From NCBI GenBank assembly GCA_964465145.1, contig CAYXJR010000006.1, positions 1-64,000 on the forward strand: DNA of 64,000 nucleotides. The letters are read 5' to 3'. Made by a program: the position numbers and the translations under genes. The stretch is from JAUVKA01 sp964465145. Lineage in GTDB: Bacteria > Bacteroidota > Bacteroidia > Bacteroidales > UBA12481. The notes under the pieces were generated by a model, which did not search any database, was not told the origin of the DNA, and saw nothing but the letters and a program-made list of their open reading frames with translations. Every line of letters starts with the position of its first letter. Position 1 is the stretch's first letter. Positions 44,013-54,082 of this stretch are shown piece after piece.

Positions 44013-46637
44013 TTACCAATTATGAGGGATTTCTCCGGGCTTTACGACCCATAATTGTTCTTTTTCAAATCCTTCACCTACCAGTTTCACTGCATATTCC
44101 CCTGGGGCCAGGTATTCCTTGAAATGGATGAAATAAGGTGAATCGCTAGTGTTTTCCTTTATAACTAGATCCCAGCGAAATTGGTTAATTCCTGATTTTC
44201 CTTCGATCTCCTTTTCAAATACTTTTTTATTTCCTTTGACAACTTTGAGTTTGACCACTTCCTGATTCGGCAGCCAAAATGAGAAACTGGTTCTCCTCAC
44301 CGATCGCTGATTTACATCCCGATGGGTATCATTATACCAGGGGGCCCATCCATTCGGGGCCTTGAATAAACGAGGCCCATCTCCCAAAGAATCTTCAAGG
44401 AACTCATGAATAGGGTTTAGGTTGATTTTATAAATACCACGTCCATGGGTGCCAGCAACCAGATCCATTTCTCTTTCCTGAATCACCAAATCGGAAATAC
44501 ATGTGGCCGCCATGTTTGTCCCTAGGAGAGACCAGCTGCCTCCCCTGTCAATTGAGAGATACACACCCCTGTACATTCCCGCATATAGGACATTTTCCAG
44601 AACAGGATCCTCCAGAATCACATTGGCAATCTCCCCTGGGAGATTTCCCTTAATGGGAATCCATTCTTTACCAAGATCTTCGCTGACAAATACATATGTA
44701 TTCAAATCGTCCTCGTTGATTCCCGTGGCTGCGAGATATACCCTTTCAGAATCAAATCGACTGGGGCAAATCGACCTGATATACTGATTTGGCAGTCCTG
44801 AAGACCGCTCCATCCATGATTTTCCATCATCTTCACTCAGCCAGACAGCTCCTTTATCAGTTCCAACAAACAATAAACCCGCCTGTATGGGAGATTCCGC
44901 TATTGCCCCGGCCGCCACAGATACTTTTTCTGCTATAGATGAATTGGACAAATCAGGGCTAATAAGTTCCCAGTTATCCCCTTTGTCAGGGCTTTTAAAT
45001 ACAAAATTTCCAGCATGATAAAGTGTGGTTGGATGATGTGGGGAAATAATATATGGGGCCACAAAATTATATTCCAGCCGATTGCCGGATCCCTTGGGCA
45101 AACGAGGCTGTATGTGTTTCGATTTGTCGGCCAACATATCCTTTCGGAAAATTCCGCCATTTTGCGAAGAGGTATAGATTATATTTGGATCAAGCGGATC
45201 TGGAAGAGTAACACAACCATCCCCTCCGCTCCAGGCATCCACCCAAATATATCGCCATCCATCCGGGAAAATAGGATTCCATTCCTCCGACGGCCCGTAA
45301 ACGGAAGCATCATCCTGCACTCCTCCATAAACAAAATAAGGATCCTGGTTATCAACTGAGATATCATAGAATTCCCCAGCAGGGATATTGTTGTGGTGCA
45401 TCCATGTGTCACCTTTATCGTAGCTAATGTATACTCCTCCATCATTGGCAAGCATGAGATTTGCCGGGTAAAGGGGATTAATCCATAGTTCACACTGGTC
45501 GAGGTGCAAGGGATCAGCCTGACTGGGGTTAATATGAAAAATATCACCTCCAATCATTTCAAAAGTTTTCCCTCCGTCTTTGCTTTTAGCGGCCCTTACA
45601 CCCAGTAAATAAACTTCGTCATCATCCTGTGGATTCACATAACAATCTGTAAAATACCATCCTATACCCGGGAAAATGCTCAGGTCTTTATCGTGTGTCC
45701 TTGACCAGGAATTTCCTCCGTCCACACTTTTATAGCACTCAGCCGCCTTATTCTTATCATGATTCAGGTTATCAACCAGAGCATATATTTTATCAGGATC
45801 CTGGCAGGATACTGCCAGACCGATTCGGCCGGTTTTAGGGCCGGTGGGAAAACCATTTGGCAGCTTTGTCCAATTTGCTCCACCATCAGAACTGCGATAC
45901 ACTCCACTTTCAGGCCCAAAAACTCCAGGGTAATTTTCCCACATAGAAGCATAGAGAATATTCGGGTCGGAGGGTGAGATAACTATATCATTCGCCCCGG
46001 TTTTTTCATCAACATAAAGAACATGTTCCCAGTTCAAACCCCCATCGAGGGTCCTGTACACACCACGGTTTTCATTGGAGCTCCAGAAATGGCCCAGTAC
46101 AGCTACAAAAGCTGTGTCGGGGTGTTCGGGGTGGATCACTATCTCCCCGATATGCCAGGAATCGTGAAGGCCCAGATTTCGCCAGGTTTCTCCTCCATTA
46201 TCCGAACGAAATACTCCGGTTCCCGGCATGGTAAAATTCCGGGCTTTTTTCAAGCTTTCACCCGACCCCAAATAGATGATATCGGGATTTGATGGCGCAA
46301 GGGCAATGTCACCTATCCCAAGAGCTGATTGATTTTCGAAAATTGCTTTCCAGGTAAGACCATTATTTACTGTTTTCCAGAGGTTTCCGGAACCAAAAGC
46401 AGCATAAAAAACTCCGGGTCGGAAGGGATCTCCCTGTACAGATTCTGCCCTGGCTGAATTAACAACCGGACCAAGCTGAATCCACTGCATGCCAAAAGCT
46501 GTATTAGCCTTGTGCTCAAGATACTGAGGCCACGAGCCCAGGAGGGGGGATTTGTTAAGATCCTGGCTCACCAAGAGGTTGTTAATACAAATCCAACAAA
46601 GCACTGTTAACAAGACGAACTTATATTTCAATATCAT
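44013..46637 (-). CDS. Exported VPS10/BNR-repeat propeller protein
   Basis: An 874-residue protein with a signal peptide (LLTVLCWICINNLLVSQ). At least ten Asp-box repeats of SxDxGxxW type are visible: FRSDNGGETW, YRTLDGGLNW, YRSSDGGANW, YKSVDGGNSW, SYDKGDTW, FKSPDKGDNW, LSEDDGKSW, VSEDLGKEW and LSIDRGGSW among them. This gives one or two large beta-propellers of the sortilin/VPS10 or BNR type, as in exported Bacteroidota glycosidase-like proteins. It lacks a T9SS sorting domain at its end (GEIPHNW). A -7-like TACTTTTG lies at 46675-46682. Function unknown. Confidence 0.85.
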   Translation of the reverse strand: MILKYKFVLLTVLCWICINNLLVSQDLNKSPLLGSWPQYLEHKANTAFGMQWIQLGPVVNSARAESVQGDPFRPGVFYAAFGSGNLWKTVNNGLTWKAIFENQSALGIGDIALAPSNPDIIYLGSGESLKKARNFTMPGTGVFRSDNGGETWRNLGLHDSWHIGEIVIHPEHPDTAFVAVLGHFWSSNENRGVYRTLDGGLNWEHVLYVDEKTGANDIVISPSDPNILYASMWENYPGVFGPESGVYRSSDGGANWTKLPNGFPTGPKTGRIGLAVSCQDPDKIYALVDNLNHDKNKAAECYKSVDGGNSWSRTHDKDLSIFPGIGWYFTDCYVNPQDDDEVYLLGVRAAKSKDGGKTFEMIGGDIFHINPSQADPLHLDQCELWINPLYPANLMLANDGGVYISYDKGDTWMHHNNIPAGEFYDISVDNQDPYFVYGGVQDDASVYGPSEEWNPIFPDGWRYIWVDAWSGGDGCVTLPDPLDPNIIYTSSQNGGIFRKDMLADKSKHIQPRLPKGSGNRLEYNFVAPYIISPHHPTTLYHAGNFVFKSPDKGDNWELISPDLSNSSIAEKVSVAAGAIAESPIQAGLLFVGTDKGAVWLSEDDGKSWMERSSGLPNQYIRSICPSRFDSERVYLAATGINEDDLNTYVFVSEDLGKEWIPIKGNLPGEIANVILEDPVLENVLYAGMYRGVYLSIDRGGSWSLLGTNMAATCISDLVIQEREMDLVAGTHGRGIYKINLNPIHEFLEDSLGDGPRLFKAPNGWAPWYNDTHRDVNQRSVRRTSFSFWLPNQEVVKLKVVKGNKKVFEKEIEGKSGINQFRWDLVIKENTSDSPYFIHFKEYLAPGEYAVKLVGEGFEKEQLWVVKPGEIPHNW

Positions 46638-46722
46638 TTCTAAGGAGGTTTATTTAGATTAATTATCATTAAACCAAAAGTATAATATTATTACAGTTAT
46701 TGGATTGCAATAATACAGCCTA

Positions 46723-46968
46723 TTGTTTACTATTGTTACAAAAGAGAAGATTCAGGTATATCCTAACCCGGCCATCAATGAAGTTACGGTAAGAGGATTA
46801 TCCGAGGCCCGTCTTAGAATAATGGATCTGGAAGGTAGAGTCATCAGAGATATCCTTGTTACCGGTAACAGCAGTGTTCCAATAAATGATTTACAAGTTG
46901 GTGTATACCTGGTTCGAATGGATCATGAAGATCAAACCATGATCACCAAGCTTTTTAAAACCCGATAA
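46723..46968 (+). pseudogene. Orphan T9SS C-terminal sorting domain (type A) remnant
   Basis: The frame encodes a complete type A sorting domain: IQVYPNPAINEVTV, then RLRIMDLEGRVIRD, VPINDLQVGVYLVRM and a basic end KLFKTR. Cargo proteins carry it after a large exported domain; here the first usable start is a TTG and upstream sequence is stop-rich non-coding, so no cargo or signal peptide is attached. It is most simply the last 70 codons of a deleted secreted-protein gene. A terminator follows, as it would behind the original gene. Confidence 0.75.
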
Positions 46969-46989
46969 CAATTTAGAAAGCAAACAATA

Positions 46990-47018
46990 AAAGCCGCCTC
47001 CTCAACAGGGGCGGTTTT
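46990..47018. terminator. Bidirectional terminator between convergent genes
   Basis: The stem ccgcctc / ggggcgg (seven pairs, one G-T) is followed by tttt on the plus strand, and on the minus strand by the T-run opposite the aaaa before the stem. It separates the orphan sorting-domain remnant from the convergent DsrE gene ending at 47027. Confidence 0.7.
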
Positions 47019-47026
47019 CTTATGCC

Positions 47027-47458
47027 TTAAAAGGTTATATTAGGGTATCCCGCTTTTAAGTACTTGGTTAAAACAGTACCCATACCCTTCACATCTATTC
47101 CCAATTCTCCTAAATTATCCTGCACTCCGTACATCCGGGCACAAGACATGCAGGCTTCCATAATGATCCCTGTTTCTTTCATCTTTTTTATACTCCCCTG
47201 GAGTTTTTCATTCTCTGCTAACAGTTTGGCTGAAGGCCCCCAAACAATAAAAATAACTTCCTTGAACCATCCCTGTTTTTTAGCATTATAAGCATACATG
47301 AAGCAAACCTTCTCAGCAACCTCAGGATCTCCGCTTGACCAAACAACTAACAAAGTATCACTTGCTGCTGCTGCTGGAACAGGTGAAGTTTGTCCGAATG
47401 CAGAAGTTTGAGAAATAAACAGACTGGTAAATAGAAAAAATGTCAATAATGTTTTCAT
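47027..47458 (-). CDS. Exported DsrE-family protein
   Basis: A 143-residue DsrE/DsrF-like sulfur-relay fold with a signal peptide (LLTFFLFTSLFISQTSAFG), so periplasmic. Family features: VVWSSGDPEVAEKVCFMYAYNA, EVIFIVWGPSAKLLA, and a cysteine pair in MEACMSCARMYGV (C-x-x-C). Roles of exported members are uncertain, possibly in sulfide or persulfide handling. Single gene ending at the terminator. Confidence 0.85.
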   Translation of the reverse strand: MKTLLTFFLFTSLFISQTSAFGQTSPVPAAAASDTLLVVWSSGDPEVAEKVCFMYAYNAKKQGWFKEVIFIVWGPSAKLLAENEKLQGSIKKMKETGIIMEACMSCARMYGVQDNLGELGIDVKGMGTVLTKYLKAGYPNITF

Positions 47459-47564
47459 AGTATCTTAGGATTTAAAGGTATGAGCGTTTAAATAATATGG
47501 AATGAATTGATAATTGTGTAATAATATGAATGTTATATGCGTGATGTATATAATTTTAAAGAGT

Positions 47565-49664
47565 TTAGGGGCCTTTTGTTGGTGTTGGATCACTCGGGGG
47601 AATAAGTCCGCTTCGCTCCAGCAGTGCTTGTACTGAGGGTTCCTGTCCCCTGAATCTTTTATACAATTCCATCGGTTTTTCACTTCCTCCCTTCTCCAGC
47701 AGATTCCTTCTGAAAGAACCCGCAACATCCCTGTTAAATATACCCTTTTCCTTAAATAAGGCAAATGCATCAGCATCCAGTACTTCAGCCCACTTATATC
47801 CATAATAACCAGCAGCATATCCACCAGCGAAAATGTGTGAGAAGGCTGTACTCATACAACTGCCGGGAACATCCGGGAATAACTCTGTCCTTTGCATAGC
47901 TGATTTTTCAAAAGCAATCACGTCACCCTCAAATGGTTTATCAATTGAATGCCAGGCCATATCATTCATACCAAAGCTCAACTGCCGCTCAGAAACATAT
48001 CCGGCCTGAAAATTTCGGGCATCAATCAACTTATTTACTAAAGTCTCAGGCACCTTTTCACCAGTCTGATAATGCACAGCAACCTGATCGAGCCATTCCT
48101 TTTCAGTCAGCCAGTTTTCCATAATTTGAGATGGCAGTTCCACAAAATCCCGATATACGTTCGTACCGGAAACAGAAGGGTAAGTGCACTTTGACAACAT
48201 TCCATGGAGAGCATGACCAAATTCGTGAAGAAAGGTATGTACCTCATTAAAAGTCAACAGTGATGGCTCCATCTCTGTGGGCCGGGTAAAATTGCAAACA
48301 ATAGATACATGAGGACGGGTATTACACTGATCCAAATTATTTTGCCCTCGAAAATCTGTCATCCAGGCTCCTCCCTGCTTCCCTTTCCGGGGAAAGAAAT
48401 CCAGATAGAGCAGTGAAAGAAATTCCCCCTCCTCATCGAAGACCTCAAAAACCTGTACTTCTTGGTGGTACACAGGAACCTCGTCGGTTTCCCTAAATTC
48501 AATACCATACAATAATTCAGCTAAATGAAATATTCCGCGAGTCACCTTTGATAATTCAAAAAAGGGTTTAACCTCCTCTTCCCTGACATTAAAATTCTTG
48601 ATTCTCAGGGCTTCACTGTAAAAGGCCCAATCCCATTTTTCCAGATCTCCTTCATGGCCCATTTCAGCAGCAAGTATTTTTACCTGCTCATATTCCTTCA
48701 ACGCAAAGGGTCGGGAGGCGATATTCAGAGATTCGATAAATTGGTTCACCTTAGCTGGATTTTCCGCCATTCGCTCTTTCAAAACATAGTGAGCATAATT
48801 CTTTTCCTCCATTATCCTGGCCAACTCCATTCTCAGGTTTACAATCTGTTTGATTAAGTCCTTATTATCAAACTCATTATCCTGGTTGCCTCTGAAACTG
48901 AAAGCCATGAACATTTGCTTTCTCAGCTCCCGCCTGGAAGAGTATTTCATGAATGGCACAAAACTGGGATTATGAAGGGTGAAAACCCATCCTTCCAACT
49001 TCCTGGATTTTGCTTCTTGTGCAGCGGCTTCCTTAACAAACCCGGGCAGGCCCTCCAGATCAGACGGGCTGGTGAGGTGCAGAACGAAGGCATTGGTTTC
49101 AGCCAGAACGTTGTCCCCAAATTGAAGTGTCAATTTTGATAAAGCTGACTTGATCTCAGCAAAACGTTTCTTATTATCTCCATTCAACTCAGCTCCATTA
49201 CGAAGGAAATTACGATAATAGTTATCCAGGACAGTTTTTTGCTCGGTTGTAAGTTTTTGATCCTTGTGGGAGTATCGCTCCAAATAAACATCTTTTACCC
49301 GTTTGAAAAGCTTAGGATTCATCAGCATACGACTAGAGAATTCGGAAAGTTTGGGTGACACTTCCTGAGCAATCTGCTGAAGATCAGGTGTGGTCTCAGC
49401 ATTGTTGAGGTTAAACAGAATCTCAATGGCCCTGTCTAATTTTTCCCCGTTTTTCTCAAGAGCCTCAATGGAGTTAATAAAGCCTGCTTGGTTGGGATTA
49501 TTCGCTATCCGGTTGATTTCCCGCTCTGCTTCTTCAATCAACTTGTCTATTGCCGGCGCAAAATGCTCCGTCTTAATCTGGTCAAAGGGTGCAGCTTCAT
49601 ATTTTGTGCTAAATGGTTTTAGCAATGGATTATTCTCATTCATAGCCTCAATCTCGTATTCCAT
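47565..49664 (-). CDS. M3 family oligopeptidase (peptidyl-dipeptidase/oligopeptidase A-like)
   Basis: A 699-residue cytoplasmic-type zinc peptidase without a signal peptide. The zinc motif FNEVHTFLHEFGHALHGML gives H480, E481 and H484, and the downstream Glu of the M3 site is expected in VSGTNVYRDFVELPSQIMENW. It degrades short peptides, including signal-peptide fragments. The start is ambiguous between 49664 and Met8 at 49643. A -7-like TACCTTTG at 49682-49689 sits just upstream without a clear -33 element. Confidence 0.93.
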   Translation of the reverse strand: MEYEIEAMNENNPLLKPFSTKYEAAPFDQIKTEHFAPAIDKLIEEAEREINRIANNPNQAGFINSIEALEKNGEKLDRAIEILFNLNNAETTPDLQQIAQEVSPKLSEFSSRMLMNPKLFKRVKDVYLERYSHKDQKLTTEQKTVLDNYYRNFLRNGAELNGDNKKRFAEIKSALSKLTLQFGDNVLAETNAFVLHLTSPSDLEGLPGFVKEAAAQEAKSRKLEGWVFTLHNPSFVPFMKYSSRRELRKQMFMAFSFRGNQDNEFDNKDLIKQIVNLRMELARIMEEKNYAHYVLKERMAENPAKVNQFIESLNIASRPFALKEYEQVKILAAEMGHEGDLEKWDWAFYSEALRIKNFNVREEEVKPFFELSKVTRGIFHLAELLYGIEFRETDEVPVYHQEVQVFEVFDEEGEFLSLLYLDFFPRKGKQGGAWMTDFRGQNNLDQCNTRPHVSIVCNFTRPTEMEPSLLTFNEVHTFLHEFGHALHGMLSKCTYPSVSGTNVYRDFVELPSQIMENWLTEKEWLDQVAVHYQTGEKVPETLVNKLIDARNFQAGYVSERQLSFGMNDMAWHSIDKPFEGDVIAFEKSAMQRTELFPDVPGSCMSTAFSHIFAGGYAAGYYGYKWAEVLDADAFALFKEKGIFNRDVAGSFRRNLLEKGGSEKPMELYKRFRGQEPSVQALLERSGLIPPSDPTPTKGP

Positions 49665-49743
49665 TCATTTTAAATAATGATCAAAGGTATTAAAACTGAT
49701 CAGTTAAGCTTTTATGGTTTTTTTCTAAAGTATTAAGCTATAG

Positions 49744-49893
49744 AGTGGGAAAGAGGTAGACAAAAATCTTTCCCCCAGTGATGAAGCTCTTGCCCGGGCC
49801 TATGAAAAAGGCACCGATATGAATATATATCTGGAAACCCTAACGGCAATAAATACCAATAGCAAAATGACTTCCCAACTCTCTTGCCAGTAA
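49744..49893 (+). other. Short open frame, possible gene remnant
   Basis: Between TAG (49741-49743) and TAA (49891-49893) the plus strand reads 49 codons beginning SGKEVDKNLSPSDEALARAY. The composition is protein-like, but there is no start and no family I recognise. The rest of 49665-49938 holds only the M3 promoter candidate. Confidence 0.2.
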
Positions 49894-49938
49894 TACAAGA
49901 TTTCGGTAATTTTCACCCCAAAAAAATAATTAGACAAC

Positions 49939-50652
49939 ATGAAACTTCTTACCTGGGTCGTACTAACTGCGAGCCTTTTATTCATACAGGCATGTAGTTA
50001 CCTGCCCGAAGAACAAATCGTCTCCGATGTTTTGGAAGTATATGAAACTCGTGATTACCTTGAAATTATTCCTAATTCAGGAAGTTTCTCCAAAACCGGT
50101 TTTGTTTTCTACTCTGGAGGTCTGGTGGATCCTCATGCTTACATTGAAACCTTGTCACGTTTTGCAGTATCTGGAATTGGACATGTGGTAATTATCGTTA
50201 AAATGCCAGGTAACATGGCAATATTCGACAGCAAACAAGGTGCGTACATGTTCGAAGACTTCCCATATGTGAGCCGTTGGGTAATCGGCGGACACTCTTT
50301 AGGTGGAGTAATGGCCTGTTCAGTTGTTGAAAAATATCCTGAGTATTTTGAAGGCCTGGTATTAATGGCTGCTTATCCAAAAGAGAAAACCGATCTCAGT
50401 GAATGGCCCGGCATGGTACTATCTATCAAAGGAGAATTTGACAAAATACTGGAACCACAAATCATAGAAAACAGAGCTGGTAATCTCCCTCCAAATACTG
50501 TTTATGAAATAATTGAAGGTGGGAATCATTCTCTTTTCGGAAAATACGGACTACAGGATGGAGATGGACAGGCATCTATCAGCCTCGAAGAGCACACAAA
50601 AATTATGGTCAATTTAATCCAAGAATTATATACTAAAAATGGTTGGGACTAA
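49939..50652 (+). CDS. Alpha/beta hydrolase, lipoprotein
   Basis: A 237-residue alpha/beta hydrolase of the dienelactone-hydrolase/lipase-like type. Lipoprotein signal with C19 (LLFIQAC). The nucleophile elbow GGHSLGG puts Ser at 120. The acid is probably the Asp in SIKGEFDKI and the histidine the one in GGNHSLFGKYG. FYSGGLVDPHAYI supplies the oxyanion region. Likely a periplasmic esterase or lipase-like enzyme of unknown substrate. The following gene overlaps its end by 14 nt, so they are coupled. Confidence 0.85.
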   Translation: MKLLTWVVLTASLLFIQACSYLPEEQIVSDVLEVYETRDYLEIIPNSGSFSKTGFVFYSGGLVDPHAYIETLSRFAVSGIGHVVIIVKMPGNMAIFDSKQGAYMFEDFPYVSRWVIGGHSLGGVMACSVVEKYPEYFEGLVLMAAYPKEKTDLSEWPGMVLSIKGEFDKILEPQIIENRAGNLPPNTVYEIIEGGNHSLFGKYGLQDGDGQASISLEEHTKIMVNLIQELYTKNGWD

Positions 50653-51166
50653 ATTATTGAAGGGCTGTTTACTCGTCGCCTGTTTATTGCTGTTTCTAAA
50701 GACTGGGAAGGCTCAGGAATTTGGGCTCTCTGTTTTAGCTTACCCCTCAGCCGGCTACAATCTTGTTTTGGAGCCAGGAATGAATGGTGGAGGTATGGCT
50801 GTCTTCTTTAACAGACAAAAGTACAAAAAACTAAATCTTAGCTTGTCGGGTGAGTATGCCTTGACGACTTGGGGGAATCAGGCATTCATTGGATTGGGAA
50901 TAAACAGGACCTGGTTATCCCTGAATCGTTTTGAAATGAATACCTATGGTCATCTCCTTAATGGTCTCGCTTTCTACAAACCCAAATCTCTATACGTATT
51001 TGGAGTAGATACCAGAATCGCAGCGAATTTCTACCTATTTAAAGACATTAAATTATTTTGTGGTATAGGAATTCGTTATACACTCTGCCTGGGTTACAGA
51101 CAATATGGGCTAATCAAAACATCCCTTGATCTCCCGATTGAGTTTGGGTTCAAAATCACCAGATAA
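50639..51166 (+). CDS. Probable outer-membrane beta-barrel protein
   Basis: A 175-residue protein with a signal peptide (GCLLVACLLLFLKTGKA). It has alternating hydrophobic beta strands with aromatic ends (LNLSLSGEYALTTW, AFIGLGINRTWLSL, FCGIGIRYTLCLGYRQ), ending near FGFKITR. This fits a small eight-stranded barrel. It overlaps the alpha/beta hydrolase gene by 14 nt and is likely translated with it. No known family. The 300 nt after it hold nothing I can support. Confidence 0.6.
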   Translation: MVGTKLLKGCLLVACLLLFLKTGKAQEFGLSVLAYPSAGYNLVLEPGMNGGGMAVFFNRQKYKKLNLSLSGEYALTTWGNQAFIGLGINRTWLSLNRFEMNTYGHLLNGLAFYKPKSLYVFGVDTRIAANFYLFKDIKLFCGIGIRYTLCLGYRQYGLIKTSLDLPIEFGFKITR

Positions 51167-51474
51167 ACACAGTAAGATAAAGCCCAGCCGTATTGATTCA
51201 TATTCATCCATACCCAAACTCACTTCTTCCAAAAATCTCAGCGGCACACCCGCCGGCTTGTAATAGTTAACACCGGGGCTTGTATCAATATATCGCTAAC
51301 ATTTTTTTCTGGGCATATGCTCAATATAAAACAACGATTACTGTGAGTTTTGAATTAATTAATATACATTAATCATTGGCTGCAGTAAGAGAAAGGATTT
51401 AGCCCCCGGAAGGACAGGATTTTCATTTCCAATTGTCCCAAATATTCCTGATTTTTACAAACAAAATTTCAGTG

Positions 51475-51627
51475 ATGATTGACATAAAAACCCCGAGAAT
51501 AAAAATCTGCTGCATCCAAAGCCCGGCGGAGGCCAGATTGGTTTTTCAGTATGGTGTGGATGCCATTAAGGTTGATCTTGAAAAACTAAGCAGGTTCATT
51601 GAAAATGTGCGTAAAGGATGCTCGTAA
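51475..51627 (+). pseudogene. Internally deleted phosphoribosylanthranilate isomerase (trpF) gene
   Basis: The ATG at 51475 opens a 50-residue frame. Residues 5-27 (PRIKICCIQSPAEARLVFQY GVDAI, spaced here) match the TrpF N-terminal strand and helix, where the family reads KICGI..xxDA. The last 18 residues (KVDLEKLSRFIENVRKG) match the family's C-terminal helix. The roughly 150 residues in between, including the phosphate-binding and catalytic Asp region, are absent in one clean in-frame join. The remnant cannot be an active isomerase. No other trp gene is in the window. Confidence 0.7.
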
Positions 51628-51690
51628 TACCTTGGGGCCCTTACAAGACACATAAGATGGATACATTTCTTTAATGCTAAAACAATTACA

Positions 51691-54032
51691 ATGACCATTT
51701 TAAAATCTTCTCAGATTAATAAGATAGGACTGATCATTTCATGCTTTATTTTCTTTACATCTTTGAATGTTTCAGCCCAGGAAATAAACGCCGACTTTCT
51801 TGAGCGGGTGGAAAAATACCAGAATCAAAACCCTCAAGAATTAGTATACCTTCATACCGACCGGGAAGTTTATGCTCCTGGTGATGAGATTAATTTCAAA
51901 GCTTATATAAGGGATCTATACCATCCATCATCATTGAGCATAAGTAAAAATCTCCATATAATTCTAGTGGATCAGTCCGGAAATGTTCAACAGGAGAAAA
52001 TCTTTCAATTGAAAAACAACCAGTCAGAAGGAGGATTTAAACTGATCAATGGTTTAATGGAGGGAGAACACAGTTTGATAGGGTGGACTGATGGCATGGA
52101 AACCGGATCTGCTCAAAACGTTTTTCAAAAAAAGGTATTTATCAAGGAAAGATTTTTACCTGCGTTATTTATTAATCTTTCTGCAGGACAAACCCGCTAT
52201 CTTCCCGGTGATCTTGCCCAGATTCAAGTAGGCTGGTGAGTACTATCGGAACCCCTCTAAAAAGAAAACAGTTCAGTTACAATGCCTGCTTTAATGGCAC
52301 CTCCTTTGAAGCGAAAGAAGCCAGGACTAATAAGGATGGTAAAGCCAGTTTGGACCTTCCTCTGCCCGACAATAATGAACTTGGTATTATTATATTGGAA
52401 GTGGCCGTAGACCAAATGGGCAATACATTCCTTAACAGCATATTGGTCCCCACTTCACGAACACCTATATGGCTTGATTTCGCACCAGAGGGAGGACTTT
52501 TTGTAGATGGTTTTGAAACACAAATAGGGTTTCGGGCATATGATTATATGGGAAATGCGGTAGATATCGAAGGGCAAGTGCTTAACCAGGAAGGGCAGGT
52601 AGTAAAAAACATCCGAACCACCAACATGGGATTTGGGTCTTTCTCTGTTGAGGCCAAGTCCTCCGAACCAGTGAAAGTCAGATTAACAAAACCATCAGGT
52701 ATTGATATTGATTTCAACCTACCTGCAGTTCAGGAAAGGGGAATTCAATTGGCTTTGGCATCCAAAAGCGATACAAGCCTTGATTTTAAGATAAAATCTG
52801 ATATTGTCGATGCTGCAATCCCGCTGCATGCCGTAGGAGAAATGAACGGGATCCTGCTTTTTGAAAAGAGGTTCATCCTTAAAATAACCGATGAATTTAG
52901 TATTCCAATATATCCAAAATGGCCTCCTGGTGTTTTTAAGATCAACCTTCTAAGCAGTACAGGTCAGGTTTTAGCCCATAGGTCGGTTTATTTATCCAGC
53001 CAACATCCGGTACTACATCAAAACCTTGACCAGCAAGGCAGCAGGGAGGCAAAACAGTTAATGATCGGTGCTAATATCCTTGATCCCAATGGAGTAACTA
53101 CACCGGCAAATCTCAGTGTTTCTGTTATTGACAAACAGCTCGCTCCTGAGTGGAAACCCATCCAGGATATAATGTCATGGTTCCTCCTTGGCCCATCAGC
53201 TTCTTATGCTGCTTTTCCTGCAGGATTCCTGGTGAGTCCATCAATGGAGGATGAGAAAACCATAGATCATTACATGCTGTTCCAAATGAGCAATGATCTC
53301 GAATGGGAAAGAATAAAAACGGGAAAAATATCCAGGGCCGACAAAACCATATCAGAATTTAGAGAGGAACTCCAACAGATATACCAACCAGGTGACTTCG
53401 AATTGCTAATTTCACAAATACGACAAAGCCAGTTTTTTAATCGTTATTATTTAGATGCCAACCCGGGATTTATGGATTTCATTATGGATAACAAAAGTGC
53501 CCTTGAAAACTTAGGCTATTTTCCGGTCAAATTAACTTCTGATGAACAGGTGCAGCGTCAATTAGCCAACGGCCAGTCGATCATGAATGTTCTGATGTCT
53601 ATCAAACCATACAAAATGATGGGCAATAAAATTGTTTTTAGGGGGGTAGACTCATTTAATTACCAGGGAGGAGTACTTATTGTTATCGATGGGGTACCCA
53701 GAGGTACTGACCCTGCAGTTTTTAATTCCATCAGTCCGTATGATATTGAAAGCATGAAAGCTTCGGCCAATATATCAGATATCCAAAAATATTCTGGCCT
53801 TAATTCAACAGGAGTAATAGAAATAAAAACTAAAAAAAGTTCAAACAGCACGGGAATGTTATCCGGACCAGGTGTTCTGTATCCAACGATTTATTGGGAT
53901 CCGGATCTACATACTGATGACAAGGGAAATATTTCAATCAATTTACCGGAACTTCCTACGAAATCCTCACAAAAAACCATGATACAAGGTGTGGATACAA
54001 ATGGAAGTCTTCTGATCTGGACAAATAAATAA
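51691..54032 (+). pseudogene. MG2/TonB-plug-type exported protein with one frameshift
   Basis: Two overlapping frames encode parts of one protein. 51691-52239: signal peptide, then an MG2-like region (YLHTDREVYAPGDEINFKAY) ending ... QIQVGW. 52236-54032, shifted by one base: STIGTPLKRKQFSYNACF ..., more macroglobulin-like domains, and a TonB-receptor-plug-like piece (VLIVIDGVPRGTDPAVFNSI ... STGVIEIKTKK). A single base lost near 52230 would join them into about 780 residues. Such proteins are outer-membrane-associated in Bacteroidota. It may be a real frameshift mutation or a sequence error; no slippery heptamer is visible. Confidence 0.75.
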
Positions 54033-54082
54033 AACCCTTTTGAGTTGGTGAGGCGTTTGAAGAAACCGTAAAGGCCTGTAAA

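Noticed and set aside
46675..46682. TACTTTTG as a full promoter for the VPS10 gene
   Set aside because: The nearest upstream TTG is 25 nt away, outside the usual spacing; kept only as a note in the gene entry.
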